Source: Nocardioides exalbidus (lineage in GTDB: Bacteria; Actinomycetota; Actinomycetes; Propionibacteriales; Nocardioidaceae). From it: a stretch of DNA of 64,000 nucleotides. The stretch spans positions 4,154,001 to 4,218,000 of the forward strand of contig NZ_FNRT01000002.1 in NCBI RefSeq assembly GCF_900105585.1. Reading direction: 5' to 3'. The notes under the pieces are model-generated. The model saw nothing but the letters and a program-made list of their open reading frames with translations, had not been told where the DNA came from and searched no databases. This document shows, piece after piece, positions 41,859 to 50,799 of the stretch. The position numbers were made by a program, and so were the translations under genes. Numbering within the stretch: the stretch's first letter is position 1; the number at the start of each line of letters is the position of its first letter.

Positions 41859-43669
41859 CGGGCGCTCCCCTCGGTGGTCTCGGCAGCCTCGGCCGGCGTC
41901 TCGTAGGCGTTGACCAGCTGCGCATAGGCCGGGCTGGTGGCGAGCAGGTCCTCGTGGGTGCCGCGCCCCACGATCCGGCCGTCCTCGAGGTGGAGCACCT
42001 CGTCGGCCAGCGAGATCGTCGCCTTGCGGTAGGCGACGACCAGCAGCGAGGCCGCTGCGGCGTCGTCGCGCTCCTCGCGCAGCGAGGCGAGGATCCGCGC
42101 CTCCACCTCGGGGTCGACGGCGGAGGTGGCGTCGTCGAGGATCAGCAGGCGCGGCCGACGCACGAGTGCGCGCGCCAGGGACAGCCGCTGGCGCTGCCCC
42201 CCGGAGAGCGACGTGCCCCTCTCCCCCAACCGGGTGTCGAGTCCCCCGGGCAGCGCGGCGACGAAGCCGTCGGCCTGCGAGGTGCGCAGCGCGTCCCAGA
42301 CGACGTCGTCGGGGACGTCGGCGCCGAGGGTGACGTTGCCGCGGACGGTGTCGTCGAACATGAAGGCGGTCTGCGGCACGAGGGCGACGTCGCGCGGCAG
42401 CTCGCCGCGGCGCAGGCCCTTGAGGTCGTGGCCGTCGATGCGGATCTCCCCTGCGTCGGGGTCGACCAGGCGGGTCATCAGGCTGGTGAGCGTGCTCTTG
42501 CCCGACGCGGTGGCACCGACGAGGGCGACCGTGCGGCCCGGCGTGACGTCGAACTCGACGCCGCGCAGCAGCGGGGTGTCGGCGTCGTAGGAGTAGTGCA
42601 GGCCGTCGACCTCGAGCAGGGCGCCGGTCGAGGTGCGGGGCAGCGTGTCGTCGCCGTAGGCCATGTTGCCCTGCGCGTCGAGCACGGCCTGGGCGCGGCG
42701 GTAGCCGACGACGGAGCGGGGGAACTCGCCGAGCAGCCAGCCGATGGCCCGGATCGGGAAGGCGACGATGGTGAGCAGGTAGGCGATCGTCACGACGTCG
42801 CCGGCGTCGGTGGCACCGCTGGTCACCCGGGCGACGCCGACGGCGAGCACGACGAGGACGCCGAGGTTGGGCAGGCTGGCCAGCGCGGGGTCGAACACCG
42901 CACGGATGCGACCGGCGCGGACGTTGACGTCACGAAGCTCGTCGACCTTGACCCGGAACCGGCTGGTCTCCTCGACCTCGCGGCCGAGCGTCTTCACGAC
43001 CATGGCGCCGTCGAAGGACTCGTGGGCGATCTCGCTGACCTCGGCGCGCAGGCCCTGCGCCCGGGTCATGAGGGGCGAGGAGTAGTGCTGGTAGAGCAGG
43101 TTGGCGAGGACGACGGCGGGGAAGACCAGCAGCCCGACGATCGCCATCACGACGTCGGCGACGAACATCTGGATGACGGCGATCACCATCATCACCACGG
43201 TGCCGAGCGCCATTGCCAGCGGCATGATCGGCGCCCAGGCGGCCTCGACGTCGGAGTAGGCGTTGGACAGCAGCTGGCCGGTCGGGTGGCGCTGGTGCCA
43301 CTCCATCGGCAGGGCGAGGTACTGGCGGGTCACCCCGCGCCGGGTGTGCGACTGCATCCGGTAGTACATGATGCCGCCCCCGAGGCGTCGCGCGACGATG
43401 CCGACGGCCCGCAGCAGCGCGACGCCCATGAAGAGCGCGACCACCCAGACCAGCATGCCGGCGCCGATCTCGCCGTCGTCGAACGCCGGGATCAGCACGT
43501 GCTGGGTCGACCAGCCGAGGACCCACGCGTCGGCGACCGTGAGCACCCCGAAGAGGACCGCCCCGGCGACGGAGACCGCGAAGATCCTGGGCTCGCGCTT
43601 GACGGCGACCCTCAGGACCCGGAAGCCGTCGAGTGTGGTGGTGCCCCGCAGCTCCGCGTCGTCGCCCAC
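41855..43669 (-). CDS. ABC exporter subunit (heterodimer partner A)
   Basis: A 604-aa fused permease-ATPase with Walker A GATASGKST, canonical signature SLSGGQRQRLSLARALV and Walker B LLILDDATS (Glu replaced by Asp in the catalytic position). One canonical and one altered site between the two subunits is typical of heterodimeric multidrug exporters. GTG 43669 is the start. A palindrome lies 51-69 bp upstream (43720-43738) and may be an operator. Confidence 0.88.
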   Translation of the reverse strand: MGDDAELRGTTTLDGFRVLRVAVKREPRIFAVSVAGAVLFGVLTVADAWVLGWSTQHVLIPAFDDGEIGAGMLVWVVALFMGVALLRAVGIVARRLGGGIMYYRMQSHTRRGVTRQYLALPMEWHQRHPTGQLLSNAYSDVEAAWAPIMPLAMALGTVVMMVIAVIQMFVADVVMAIVGLLVFPAVVLANLLYQHYSSPLMTRAQGLRAEVSEIAHESFDGAMVVKTLGREVEETSRFRVKVDELRDVNVRAGRIRAVFDPALASLPNLGVLVVLAVGVARVTSGATDAGDVVTIAYLLTIVAFPIRAIGWLLGEFPRSVVGYRRAQAVLDAQGNMAYGDDTLPRTSTGALLEVDGLHYSYDADTPLLRGVEFDVTPGRTVALVGATASGKSTLTSLMTRLVDPDAGEIRIDGHDLKGLRRGELPRDVALVPQTAFMFDDTVRGNVTLGADVPDDVVWDALRTSQADGFVAALPGGLDTRLGERGTSLSGGQRQRLSLARALVRRPRLLILDDATSAVDPEVEARILASLREERDDAAAASLLVVAYRKATISLADEVLHLEDGRIVGRGTHEDLLATSPAYAQLVNAYETPAEAAETTEGSAR

Positions 43670-43719
43670 CTGTGTCGCCCGCCTCCTGGATCAGCCCTGC
43701 CACCGCCCACGGAGGTGGA

Positions 43720-43738
43720 CGGTTGCTGATCACAACCG
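43720..43738. promoter_or_regulatory. Candidate operator upstream of ABC exporter pair
   Basis: CGGTTGCTGATCACAACCG has 6-bp perfect arms CGGTTG/CAACCG around a 7-nt centre holding TGATCA. It sits 51 bp upstream of the exporter GTG. Such palindromes are common TetR-type operators, but no regulator gene is adjacent. Inferred. Confidence 0.4.
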
Positions 43739-43813
43739 ACCAGCCGAGTCAGGCTATTCCTCGCCACCGACAGCGGGCGAATCACCTCTGCCGCGTTCGC
43801 TGCCGGCGTACGG

Positions 43814-44617
43814 TCAGGCGCGGATACGCGAGAGGAAGGCGCGGGTGCGCTCCTGCTGCGGGTCGCCGATCACCTGGTCGGGGCTGCCCTGCTCGTGGAT
43901 GCGGCCGTCGTGGAGGAAGCAGACCTGGTCGGCCACGTCGCGCGCGAAGCCCATCTCGTGGGTGTTGAGCAGCATCGTGACGCCCTCGCCCTTGAGCTCG
44001 GTGAGCAGGTCGAGGACCTCGCCGACGAGCTCGGGGTCGAGCGCGCTGGTGACCTCGTCGAGCAGCATCAGCCGGGGGTTGGCCACGAGGGCGCGGGCGA
44101 TCGCCACGCGCTGCTGCTGGCCACCGGACAGGTCGTCGGGACGGGCGCCCGACTTCTCCGCCAGGCCGACGCGGTCGAGCATGGCCAGCCCGCGCGTGCG
44201 GGCCTCGTCGGCGCCGACGCCGTGCACGAGCCGCAGGGCGAGCGTGACGTTGCCGATGACGTCGAGGTGCGGGAACAGGTTGTAGGCCTGGAAGACCATG
44301 CCCATCCGGGAGCGGACCTCGTCGCCGTCGACCTTCGGGTCGGTGATGTCGCGGCCCTCGAAGGTGATGACGCCGTCGTCGACGACCTCGAGGAGGTTGA
44401 CGCAGCGCAGGAGCGTCGACTTGCCGGAGCCCGACGCGCCGATCAGCACGACGCACTGGCCAGGCTCGATGGTGAGGTCGACCTCGCGGAGCACGACGTG
44501 GTCGCCGAACGACTTCCGCACGCCGTTCAACGACAGGAGGTCGGAGGTCTCGGGGTCCCCGCGGCGTTGTTCGGGGGAGCGCAGCGGAGGAGAAGAACGT
44601 CGTGGGGTGAGTCTCAC
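43814..44617 (-). CDS. Amino-acid ABC transporter ATP-binding protein (GlnQ/HisP type)
   Basis: A 267-aa ATPase with Walker A GASGSGKSTLLRCVNLLE, signature LSGGQQQRVAIARAL and Walker B LMLLDEVTSALDPE. The FQAYNLFPH Q-loop segment is typical of polar amino-acid importers. The start GTG 44617 overlaps the permease stop as GTGA. It forms an operon with the permease and the binding protein. Confidence 0.9.
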   Translation of the reverse strand: MRLTPRRSSPPLRSPEQRRGDPETSDLLSLNGVRKSFGDHVVLREVDLTIEPGQCVVLIGASGSGKSTLLRCVNLLEVVDDGVITFEGRDITDPKVDGDEVRSRMGMVFQAYNLFPHLDVIGNVTLALRLVHGVGADEARTRGLAMLDRVGLAEKSGARPDDLSGGQQQRVAIARALVANPRLMLLDEVTSALDPELVGEVLDLLTELKGEGVTMLLNTHEMGFARDVADQVCFLHDGRIHEQGSPDQVIGDPQQERTRAFLSRIRA

Positions 44618-45491
44618 AGGTGGCCTCCTGCTCCGTGGTAGCCCTTCTTGCGGGCGTAGCGGTCGGTCAGCCGGGCCATCGGGATGGTGAGACAGCAGAA
44701 GAGGAAGCCCGCCACGACGTAGGGGGTGTAGTTGAAGTCGATGGCCGTCTCGATCTGCGCGGCGCGGATCGCGTCGACGACGCCGAGCACGGCGATGAGG
44801 CCGGAGTCCTTCTGGAGCGAGACCAGGTCGTTCATCAACGGGGGATCACCCGGCGCCAGGCCTGCGGGAGCACGACGTGGCGCAGGGTCTGCCCGTAGGT
44901 CAGCCCGAGCGAGCGACCCGCGAGCCGCTGGCTCGGGTGGACCGACTCGATGCCGGCGCGGAACACCTCGGCGACGTAGGCGGAGTAGGACAGCACGAGC
45001 GCCGAGCAGCCCCAGAAGAGCGCGGACGTGGGCAGCCCCTGCAGGCTCAGCGCCGGACCGCCGAAGCCGAGCAGGAAGATCACCAGCAGCAGCGGCAGGC
45101 CGCGGAAGATGTCGACGTAGGCCGTGCCGACCAGGCGCAGAGGGAACGCGACGGGTCCGCGGATGGTGCGCATCACCGCGATCGTCAGGCTGAGGGCGAC
45201 GATCAGCACGGCGCAGAGCACCATCACGCGGATGTTGAGCCAGAGCCCCTCGAGGACCGCGGGGAACGACGAGACCGCCTTGTCCCAGTCGAAGTAGGTC
45301 TCCTGGACCCGCTCCCACCCGGGCGAGGACACGACGAGCCCGCCGATGACCCCGAGCAGGAGCAGGGTGCTCCCCGCCGCGATCACGGCGCTGCGCAGCG
45401 TGCGGCGTCGCCGCCACTCGTTGCGCTCGCGCTGGACCTCGGAGGGCTCCCACTCCTCGGGTGCCTCGGCGGCCGCCACCTGGTCAGTCAC
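44614..45491 (-). pseudogene. Amino-acid ABC transporter permease, one-base frameshift
   Basis: A HisM/GlnP-type permease read in two frames. The first frame (45491-44835) carries the membrane helices and the EAA-like GRSLGLTYGQTLRHVVLPQA and ends early at RRVIPR. The second frame resumes with LMNDLVSLQKDSGLIAVLGV and ends GYHGAGGHL. One extra C in a run of five (G-run 44840-44844 on the plus strand) would restore PLMNDLVSLQ, the normal sequence. It could be a real inactivating deletion, phase variation or a sequencing error. Partner genes are intact, which argues for an error or recent loss. Confidence 0.85.
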
Positions 45492-45497
45492 GGACGG

Positions 45498-46403
45498 TCA
45501 GGAGAGCTCGGGAGCGCCCTGCTGCTCCAGCCACTCCTGCCCGATCTGGTCGAGGATGCCGTCGGTGCGCAGCGCGTCCACGGCGCCGGAGATGCAGTCG
45601 GTGAGCGGGCTGTCCTTGGCGAGCACGGCGCCGAACTGCTCGGGCTCGTCGCCGGCGAGCGGCAGCTGGCCGACGATCAGGCCGTCGTCGAGCTGGACGG
45701 CGCTCATGTAGTAGGCGGTCGGCAGGTCGACGACGATGCCGTCGATCTGGCCGTTCTTGAGCGCCTGGACGGCCTGGTCGTTGGTGTCGAAGACGGCCGG
45801 GTCCTGCGAGGGCTGGACCTGGTCGACGATCGCGTTGTAGCTCGTGGTGCCGACCTGCGCGCCGAGCTTGGCGTCGGCGAGGTCGGCGATGCTCGTGATG
45901 CCGTCGATCGCGCTGCCCTTGTTGGTGACGACGGCCTGCACGACGTCGTAGTAGCCGGACGAGAAGTCGACGGCCTTGCGGCGGGCCTCGGTGATCGAGA
46001 CCTGGTTGACGTCGAAGTCGAACTCCTTGGGGCCGGGCTGGACGACCTTGTTGAAGGGCACCGTCACCCAGGCGACCTGGTCGGTGGTGTAGCCGAGCTG
46101 CTCGGCGATGGCGTAGGCCACCGCGGACTCGTAGCCCTCGCCGTTGGTCGGGTCGTTGTCGACGAACCAGGGCGAGTACGCCGGGTCGTCGGTCGCGATG
46201 GTCAGGGTGCCGTCGGCGACGGTCTCCATCGTGTCGGGGGTGCACTCGTCGGCGGCGGCCGACTCGGACGTGCCGGCGCTCTCCGAGGTGCCGGCGTCGG
46301 AGCCGCTGTCGGCCTCGTCGGTCGGGGCGCAGGCGGAGAGGGCGATCGTGGCGGTGGCGAGCGCGGCGACGGCGACCGGTCGCATCCGGGAGGTCTTCAG
46401 CAT
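45498..46403 (-). CDS. Amino-acid ABC transporter substrate-binding lipoprotein
   Basis: A 301-aa binding protein. The signal peptide ends in a lipobox LSAC (IALSACAPTDEADSG) and a Ser/Asp/Glu-rich linker follows. The SBP_bac_3 fold has GTLTIATDDPAYSPWFVDND, KEFDFDVNQVSITEARR and VGTTSYNAIVDQVQPS, typical of polar amino-acid receptors. It precedes the permease by 6 bp. ATG 46403 follows TAGGAT and exactly 6 nt. Confidence 0.92.
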   Translation of the reverse strand: MLKTSRMRPVAVAALATATIALSACAPTDEADSGSDAGTSESAGTSESAAADECTPDTMETVADGTLTIATDDPAYSPWFVDNDPTNGEGYESAVAYAIAEQLGYTTDQVAWVTVPFNKVVQPGPKEFDFDVNQVSITEARRKAVDFSSGYYDVVQAVVTNKGSAIDGITSIADLADAKLGAQVGTTSYNAIVDQVQPSQDPAVFDTNDQAVQALKNGQIDGIVVDLPTAYYMSAVQLDDGLIVGQLPLAGDEPEQFGAVLAKDSPLTDCISGAVDALRTDGILDQIGQEWLEQQGAPELS

Positions 46404-46409
46404 GGGCGA

Positions 46410-46415
46410 ATCCTA
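46410..46415 (-). promoter_or_regulatory. -10 element of leaderless amino-acid ABC operon
   Basis: TAGGAT on the minus strand lies exactly 6 nt (TCGCCC) before ATG 46403. Confidence 0.55.
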
Positions 46416-46431
46416 CGGCTCCGCCCGGGCC

Positions 46432-47193
46432 TCAGCGGACGGGGCGACCCGCCGCGGACAGACCGGCCTTGACGTCGCCGATGCTGAGCGTCCCGAAGTG
46501 GAACACCGTCGCGGCCAGCACGGCGTCCGCGCCGGCGTCGACCGCCGGCGGGAAGTGCTCGACCGCCCCCGCTCCCCCGCTCGCGATGACCGGGATGCTC
46601 ACCTCACGGCGTACGGCGCGGATCAGCTCGAGGTCGAAGCCGTCGGTGGTGCCGTCGGCATCCATCGCGTTGAGCAGGATCTCCCCCGCGCCGAGCTCCG
46701 CCGCGCGGACGGCCCAGCCGATCGCGTCGAGGCCGGCGCTCTTGCGGCCTCCGTGGGTGGTGACCTCGAAGCCGCTGTCGGTGCCCTCGGCACGGCGGGC
46801 GTCGACGCTGAGGACGAGGACCTGGTTGCCGAAGCGGTCGGCGATCTCGGCGACCAGCTCGGGGCGGTGGATCGCCGCGGTGTTGACCGCGACCTTGTCG
46901 GCGCCTGCACGCAGCAGCCGGTCGACGTCGTCGACGCTGCTCACGCCGCCACCGACGGTGAGCGGGATGAAGACTTCCTCGGCGCAGCGCGAGACGACCT
47001 CCATGGTCGTCGCGCGGCCCTCGTGGGAGGCGGAGATGTCGAGGAAGGTGAGCTCGTCGGCGCCTTCGGCGTCGTAGAGGCGCGCCAGCTCGACGGGGTC
47101 GCCGGCATCGCGGAGCTCGGTGAAGTTGACGCCCTTCACCACCCGACCGCCGTCGACGTCGAGGCACGGGATGACGCGGATCGCGAGGCTCAT
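46432..47193 (-). CDS. hisF: Imidazole glycerol phosphate synthase subunit HisF
   Basis: HisF is the cyclase half of the HisFH enzyme of histidine synthesis. The 253-aa (beta/alpha)8 barrel begins MSLAIRVIPCLDVDGGRVVK with catalytic Asp in CLDVD, has VGGGVSSVDDVDRLLRAGAD, and a second catalytic Asp in NAMDADGT. ATG 47193 overlaps the Nudix gene stop as ATGA. Expected to work with HisH (51448-52116), which is elsewhere in the cluster. Confidence 0.95.
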   Translation of the reverse strand: MSLAIRVIPCLDVDGGRVVKGVNFTELRDAGDPVELARLYDAEGADELTFLDISASHEGRATTMEVVSRCAEEVFIPLTVGGGVSSVDDVDRLLRAGADKVAVNTAAIHRPELVAEIADRFGNQVLVLSVDARRAEGTDSGFEVTTHGGRKSAGLDAIGWAVRAAELGAGEILLNAMDADGTTDGFDLELIRAVRREVSIPVIASGGAGAVEHFPPAVDAGADAVLAATVFHFGTLSIGDVKAGLSAAGRPVR

Positions 47194-47648
47194 GCCTGCT
47201 CCTCCCTGGCCGCGCGGGCGGCCAGCGCGACGTCGACGATGGACGAGCGTCGCTGTCCCGCGAGCTCGGCGAGCGGCACCCAGGCCGCGCGGTCGGTCGA
47301 CCCGCCGACCTCGGTGGTGCCGAGCTCGCCGCCGGTGATGGTGGCGTCGAAGACGAACCGCTGCGAGCGGATCCAGCCGTCGAAGGTCCGCCCCCGGGCG
47401 GTGAAGAAGTCGTCGGTCAGCAGCGGGCCGGGCGTCACGTGGTAGCCGGTCTCCTCGAAGACCTCGCGCACCAGCCCGTCGCGGATCGACTCCTCGAACT
47501 CGACGCCGCCGCCGGGCAGCGACCACTCGGGCTCGCTGTGCCCCTCGCCGTTCCACCAGGCGAGGAGCACCCGGTCGTTCCCCTCGCCGTCCTCGTCCAC
47601 CAGCAGGGCGTACGCCGCCAGCCGGACGTGGTAGTCGGTGAACTCCAT
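47190..47648 (-). CDS. Nudix hydrolase in his cluster
   Basis: A 152-aa Nudix protein. The Nudix box is within LPGGGVEFEESIRDGLVREV and continues FEETGY. It lies between priA and hisF and overlaps hisF by ATGA. In many actinobacteria a small gene sits in this place; whether it supports histidine synthesis is not known. The substrate is unknown. Confidence 0.85.
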   Translation of the reverse strand: MEFTDYHVRLAAYALLVDEDGEGNDRVLLAWWNGEGHSEPEWSLPGGGVEFEESIRDGLVREVFEETGYHVTPGPLLTDDFFTARGRTFDGWIRSQRFVFDATITGGELGTTEVGGSTDRAAWVPLAELAGQRRSSIVDVALAARAAREEQA

Positions 47649-47654
47649 CTCGCG

Positions 47655-48407
47655 TCAGCCGTTCGCCGGCAGCGTCAGGGCGAGCGCGTCCTCGAGGGTG
47701 AAGCGGCCCTCGTAGAGGGCCGTGCCGGCGATCGCGCCCTCGACGCCCTCGCCCACGAGGCCCATCAGCGCCTCGATGTCGGCGAGCGTGGTGACGCCGC
47801 CGCTGGCGACGACCGGCTTGTCCGTGGCCGCGCACACGTCGCGGAGCAGCTGGAGGTTGGGCCCCTGGAGCATGCCGTCCTTGTTGACGTCCGTGACGAC
47901 GTAGCGCGCGCAGCCCTCGCGGTCGAGGCGGGCGAGCGTCTCGTAGAGGTCGCCGCCCTCGCGGGTCCAGCCGCGGGCCGCCAGCGTGGTGCCCCGCACG
48001 TCGAGGCCGACGGCCACCCGGTCGCCGTAGGTCGCGATCGCCTTCGCGCACCACTCGGGCTGCTCGAGCGCGGCCGTGCCGATGTTGACGCGCCGGCAGC
48101 CGGCCGCCATCGCGGCCTCGAGCGACTCGTCGTCGCGGATGCCGCCGCTCATCTCCACCTGGATGTCGAGCGTGCCGACGATCTTCGCCTGCAGCTCGCG
48201 GTTGTGGCCGTGGCCGAACGCCGCGTCGAGGTCCACGAGGTGGATCCACTCCGCGCCGGCCTCCTGCCAGCGCAGCGCGGCCTCGATCGGGTCGCCGAAG
48301 CGCTTCTCCGACCCGTCCACGCCCTGCACGAGCTGGACGGCCTGGCCGCCCTTGATGTCGACGGCGGGCAGGAGCTCGAGGTACGGCTGCTCGGGGGTGC
48401 TGGGCAT
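47655..48407 (-). CDS. priA: Phosphoribosyl isomerase PriA (HisA, possibly also TrpF)
   Basis: A 250-aa (beta/alpha)8 barrel that isomerises ProFAR in histidine synthesis and, in actinobacteria lacking trpF, also phosphoribosylanthranilate in tryptophan synthesis. It has the catalytic Asp in LLPAVDIKGGQAVQLVQG and the second Asp in VVTDVNKDGML. It is followed by nudix and hisF. ATG 48407 follows TAGGAT and exactly 6 nt. Dual function is inferred from phylum. Confidence 0.92.
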   Translation of the reverse strand: MPSTPEQPYLELLPAVDIKGGQAVQLVQGVDGSEKRFGDPIEAALRWQEAGAEWIHLVDLDAAFGHGHNRELQAKIVGTLDIQVEMSGGIRDDESLEAAMAAGCRRVNIGTAALEQPEWCAKAIATYGDRVAVGLDVRGTTLAARGWTREGGDLYETLARLDREGCARYVVTDVNKDGMLQGPNLQLLRDVCAATDKPVVASGGVTTLADIEALMGLVGEGVEGAIAGTALYEGRFTLEDALALTLPANG

Positions 48408-48413
48408 GGGTCG

Positions 48414-48419
48414 ATCCTA
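48414..48419 (-). promoter_or_regulatory. -10 element of leaderless priA-hisF unit
   Basis: TAGGAT on the minus strand lies exactly 6 nt (CGACCC) before ATG 48407, giving priA-nudix-hisF its own promoter apart from hisDCBH. Confidence 0.55.
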
Positions 48420-48471
48420 GGAGCCGGCGTCGCCCGGGCCACGTCGGTGCCGCGCGCGCGAGACAGTGCCC

Positions 48472-50184
48472 CTAGCGGTGGCCCCGCTTCCGCGCCGGGA
48501 GCTCGTAGGCGACGCCGTCCATCGGGTGGGTCGCCCGGATCCCCATCGCCCGGAGGATGGTCGGCATGATGTCGACCGAGCGCACCTCGCCGCGCAGGTC
48601 CTGGCTGGAGAGCCCGGCGCCGGCGAAGACGATCGGGACCTGCTGGGCCGCGCGCTGGATCCCGCCGTGGTCGCCGAGGACGGAGTACGTCGTGTCGTCG
48701 GGGAGGGTCGCGACCAGGTCGGGGCCGTAGTCGGCTGCCTGCGTGTCGACGAGCTCCTGCGCCTTGGCCGCGAACCAGATCCGCTCGCCCCACGAGGACA
48801 TCCGGTCCCACCGCACCGGGGTGACCCGGTCGTAGTGGTCGCCGTGCCGCTTCCACACGGCCGTCACGTCGGGCAGGTCCTCCATGATCGCCGCGGCGGA
48901 GGAGACGGCCCCCGCCGACTGGTCCTTCAGCCACACGTTGAGCGAGGAGTCGCTGTAGGAGAAGCCGACGTTGGTGGCGCCGGTGCCGTCGTCGGTGCCC
49001 TCGATGAGCGGCAGCAGCGCGTCCTGCGGCCGCTGGTAGGGCACGTCGTTGACCGGCGCGCCGTAGTACCAGTTGTAGTAGCCGTAGTCGTTCTCCGGCT
49101 GGACGTCACCGTGGAAGTGGCCCTCGTCGGCCGCGACCGAGCCGTGGTCGGCGGTGAGCACGACGAGGGTGTCGTCGAGCTGGCCGCTGTCCTCGAGCGC
49201 CTGCATGATCCGGCCGACCTGCGCGTCGGCCGTCGCGGTGGCGTACTTCATGTGGGTCATCGGGTCGTAGCCCGGAGTGGCCGCCTCCGGGTCGTTGACG
49301 CCGCCCCACATGTGCGCCGCCTTGTCGACGCCGGGCAGGCTGACGAAGAGACCGCTCCAGCCGTCGCCCTCCTGCTTCATGATCTCGAGGGCCGCGTCGG
49401 TGGCCCACACGTCACCACCCTGCTGGGCAGGGTCGTGGCCGACGACGTAGCGGTTGTCGGTCGCGGGGTAGAGCTGCGCCGGGAACTGGCCGGTGTCGTA
49501 GATGGTGTCGCGACGCACCAGCCAGCGCGAGCCGCAGGCCGTGGAGAAGTAGGCCGGCACGTTCACGCCGGTCGGCTGGCGGTAGCGCGTCGTGGTGCCG
49601 TCGGGGTTGCCGCAGGTCGGGCCGCTGCCGAAGGTGATGGTCGAGGTGTTGGCCGAGCCGGGGCCGCTGAGCCCGTAGGCGGCGTACCCCTTCGGGCTCA
49701 CGGTGAACACCTTGCCGGTGTCGTCCAGGTAGTCGGACAGGTGGGGGTAGCCGGCCGCCTGCTGCAGCGGCGCCATCTGCGCGAGCCCGAAGTTGCTGGT
49801 GAGGTAGAGCCCGCCGGGCGCGCCGAGCAGCCCGGCGACGTCGCGGTAGCCCTCCGTCGTCCAGCCCATGTGCTTGGGCTGGGCCCCCGTCGTGATCACG
49901 TTGTGGGTGACGACGGTGACCGAGCCGGTGTGGCCGAGGTAGGAGCGGGGGCTGTCCACGCCCTCCTTCATCAGCGCCTCCACGTGGCGCATGTCGTACT
50001 TCTGCACGATCTCCTTGCTGAGCGCGTCCACGACGATGACGACGACCTTCGTCGGCCTCGGCACCGGCTTCGGGCCGTGGCCGCCGCGCCCACCGGCTTC
50101 GGCACCCGACTGGGTCCCGAGCACGGCGAGGGCGACCACGGCTGCGGAGGCGACGGCGAGCACGCGGGTACGACGCTGGGGCAT
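48472..50184 (-). CDS. Secreted type I phosphodiesterase/nucleotide pyrophosphatase-like protein
   Basis: A 570-aa exported alkaline-phosphatase-superfamily protein. The signal peptide is RRTRVLAVASAAVVALAVLG. VVIVVDALSKEIVQ supplies the first metal Asp, SYLGHTGSVTVVTHN the Thr nucleophile region, and VLTADHGS and LGDHGGIQ the later metal ligands, the order of the phosphodiesterase/NPP family. Substrate unknown. ATG 50184 was chosen with GGGAGG upstream; the frame is open further back through shadow sequence. It interrupts the his cluster. Confidence 0.87.
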   Translation of the reverse strand: MPQRRTRVLAVASAAVVALAVLGTQSGAEAGGRGGHGPKPVPRPTKVVVIVVDALSKEIVQKYDMRHVEALMKEGVDSPRSYLGHTGSVTVVTHNVITTGAQPKHMGWTTEGYRDVAGLLGAPGGLYLTSNFGLAQMAPLQQAAGYPHLSDYLDDTGKVFTVSPKGYAAYGLSGPGSANTSTITFGSGPTCGNPDGTTTRYRQPTGVNVPAYFSTACGSRWLVRRDTIYDTGQFPAQLYPATDNRYVVGHDPAQQGGDVWATDAALEIMKQEGDGWSGLFVSLPGVDKAAHMWGGVNDPEAATPGYDPMTHMKYATATADAQVGRIMQALEDSGQLDDTLVVLTADHGSVAADEGHFHGDVQPENDYGYYNWYYGAPVNDVPYQRPQDALLPLIEGTDDGTGATNVGFSYSDSSLNVWLKDQSAGAVSSAAAIMEDLPDVTAVWKRHGDHYDRVTPVRWDRMSSWGERIWFAAKAQELVDTQAADYGPDLVATLPDDTTYSVLGDHGGIQRAAQQVPIVFAGAGLSSQDLRGEVRSVDIMPTILRAMGIRATHPMDGVAYELPARKRGHR

Positions 50185-50286
50185 GGTGATCCCTCCCGGC
50201 GCGGCTGCACTGCCGCGAACCGTGGCCTCCGAACGTAGACCCACTGCCCGCCGAGCGGTATCCCACAGCCGGGGTACGTCCCGGGC

Positions 50287-50292
50287 TAGCGT
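50287..50292 (+). promoter_or_regulatory. -10 element of leaderless SRPBCC gene
   Basis: TAGCGT lies exactly 6 nt (CGAGCC) before ATG 50299. Confidence 0.55.
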
Positions 50293-50298
50293 CGAGCC

Positions 50299-50799
50299 AT
50301 GATCGGGGACCGGTGGGGCGTCACGGACGAGGAGGTGCGGCGGCGCTACGGGTGCGACGACCTCGTCGCGCACCCGACGCTCGAGGCGTGGCGCGGCGTC
50401 ACCGTCCACGCCACGCCCGCCGCGGTCTGGGCCCGCGTGCGGCAGGTCCGGCTGGCGCCGTACTCCTACGACCTGGTCGACAACCTCGGGCGACGTTCAC
50501 CGCGTGAGCTGCGGGAGGTCCCGGAGCCGGAGGTCGGCGACCCGTTCACGCACGCGTTCGGTCGACCGCAGGGGCGCGTGCGGGCCGTCGTGCCCGGGCA
50601 GGAGCTGACCGCGACGATCGTCGGCGCCCACATGTCGTACGCCGTCCTCGCGGGCGCGGACACCCGGCTGGTGCTCAAGGTCGTGGCGCGGACGAGCAGG
50701 TGGCTGTCGCCCGCCGTCTCGGTCGGCGACCTGGTCATGGCCCGCAGGCAGCTGCTCAACCTCAAGCGGCTGGCCGAGGCCGACGAGCGCGCGCCCTAG
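50299..50799 (+). CDS. SRPBCC-like protein
   Basis: A 166-aa protein of the START/SRPBCC-like type. The core TLEAWRGVTVHATPAAVWAR is the usual SRPBCC opening and PYSYDLVDNLGRRSPREL matches a family often found in actinobacteria. The fold binds hydrophobic ligands in a deep pocket; ligand and function are unknown. The stop overlaps the convergent hemerythrin gene by 4 bp. Confidence 0.78.
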   Translation: MIGDRWGVTDEEVRRRYGCDDLVAHPTLEAWRGVTVHATPAAVWARVRQVRLAPYSYDLVDNLGRRSPRELREVPEPEVGDPFTHAFGRPQGRVRAVVPGQELTATIVGAHMSYAVLAGADTRLVLKVVARTSRWLSPAVSVGDLVMARRQLLNLKRLAEADERAP

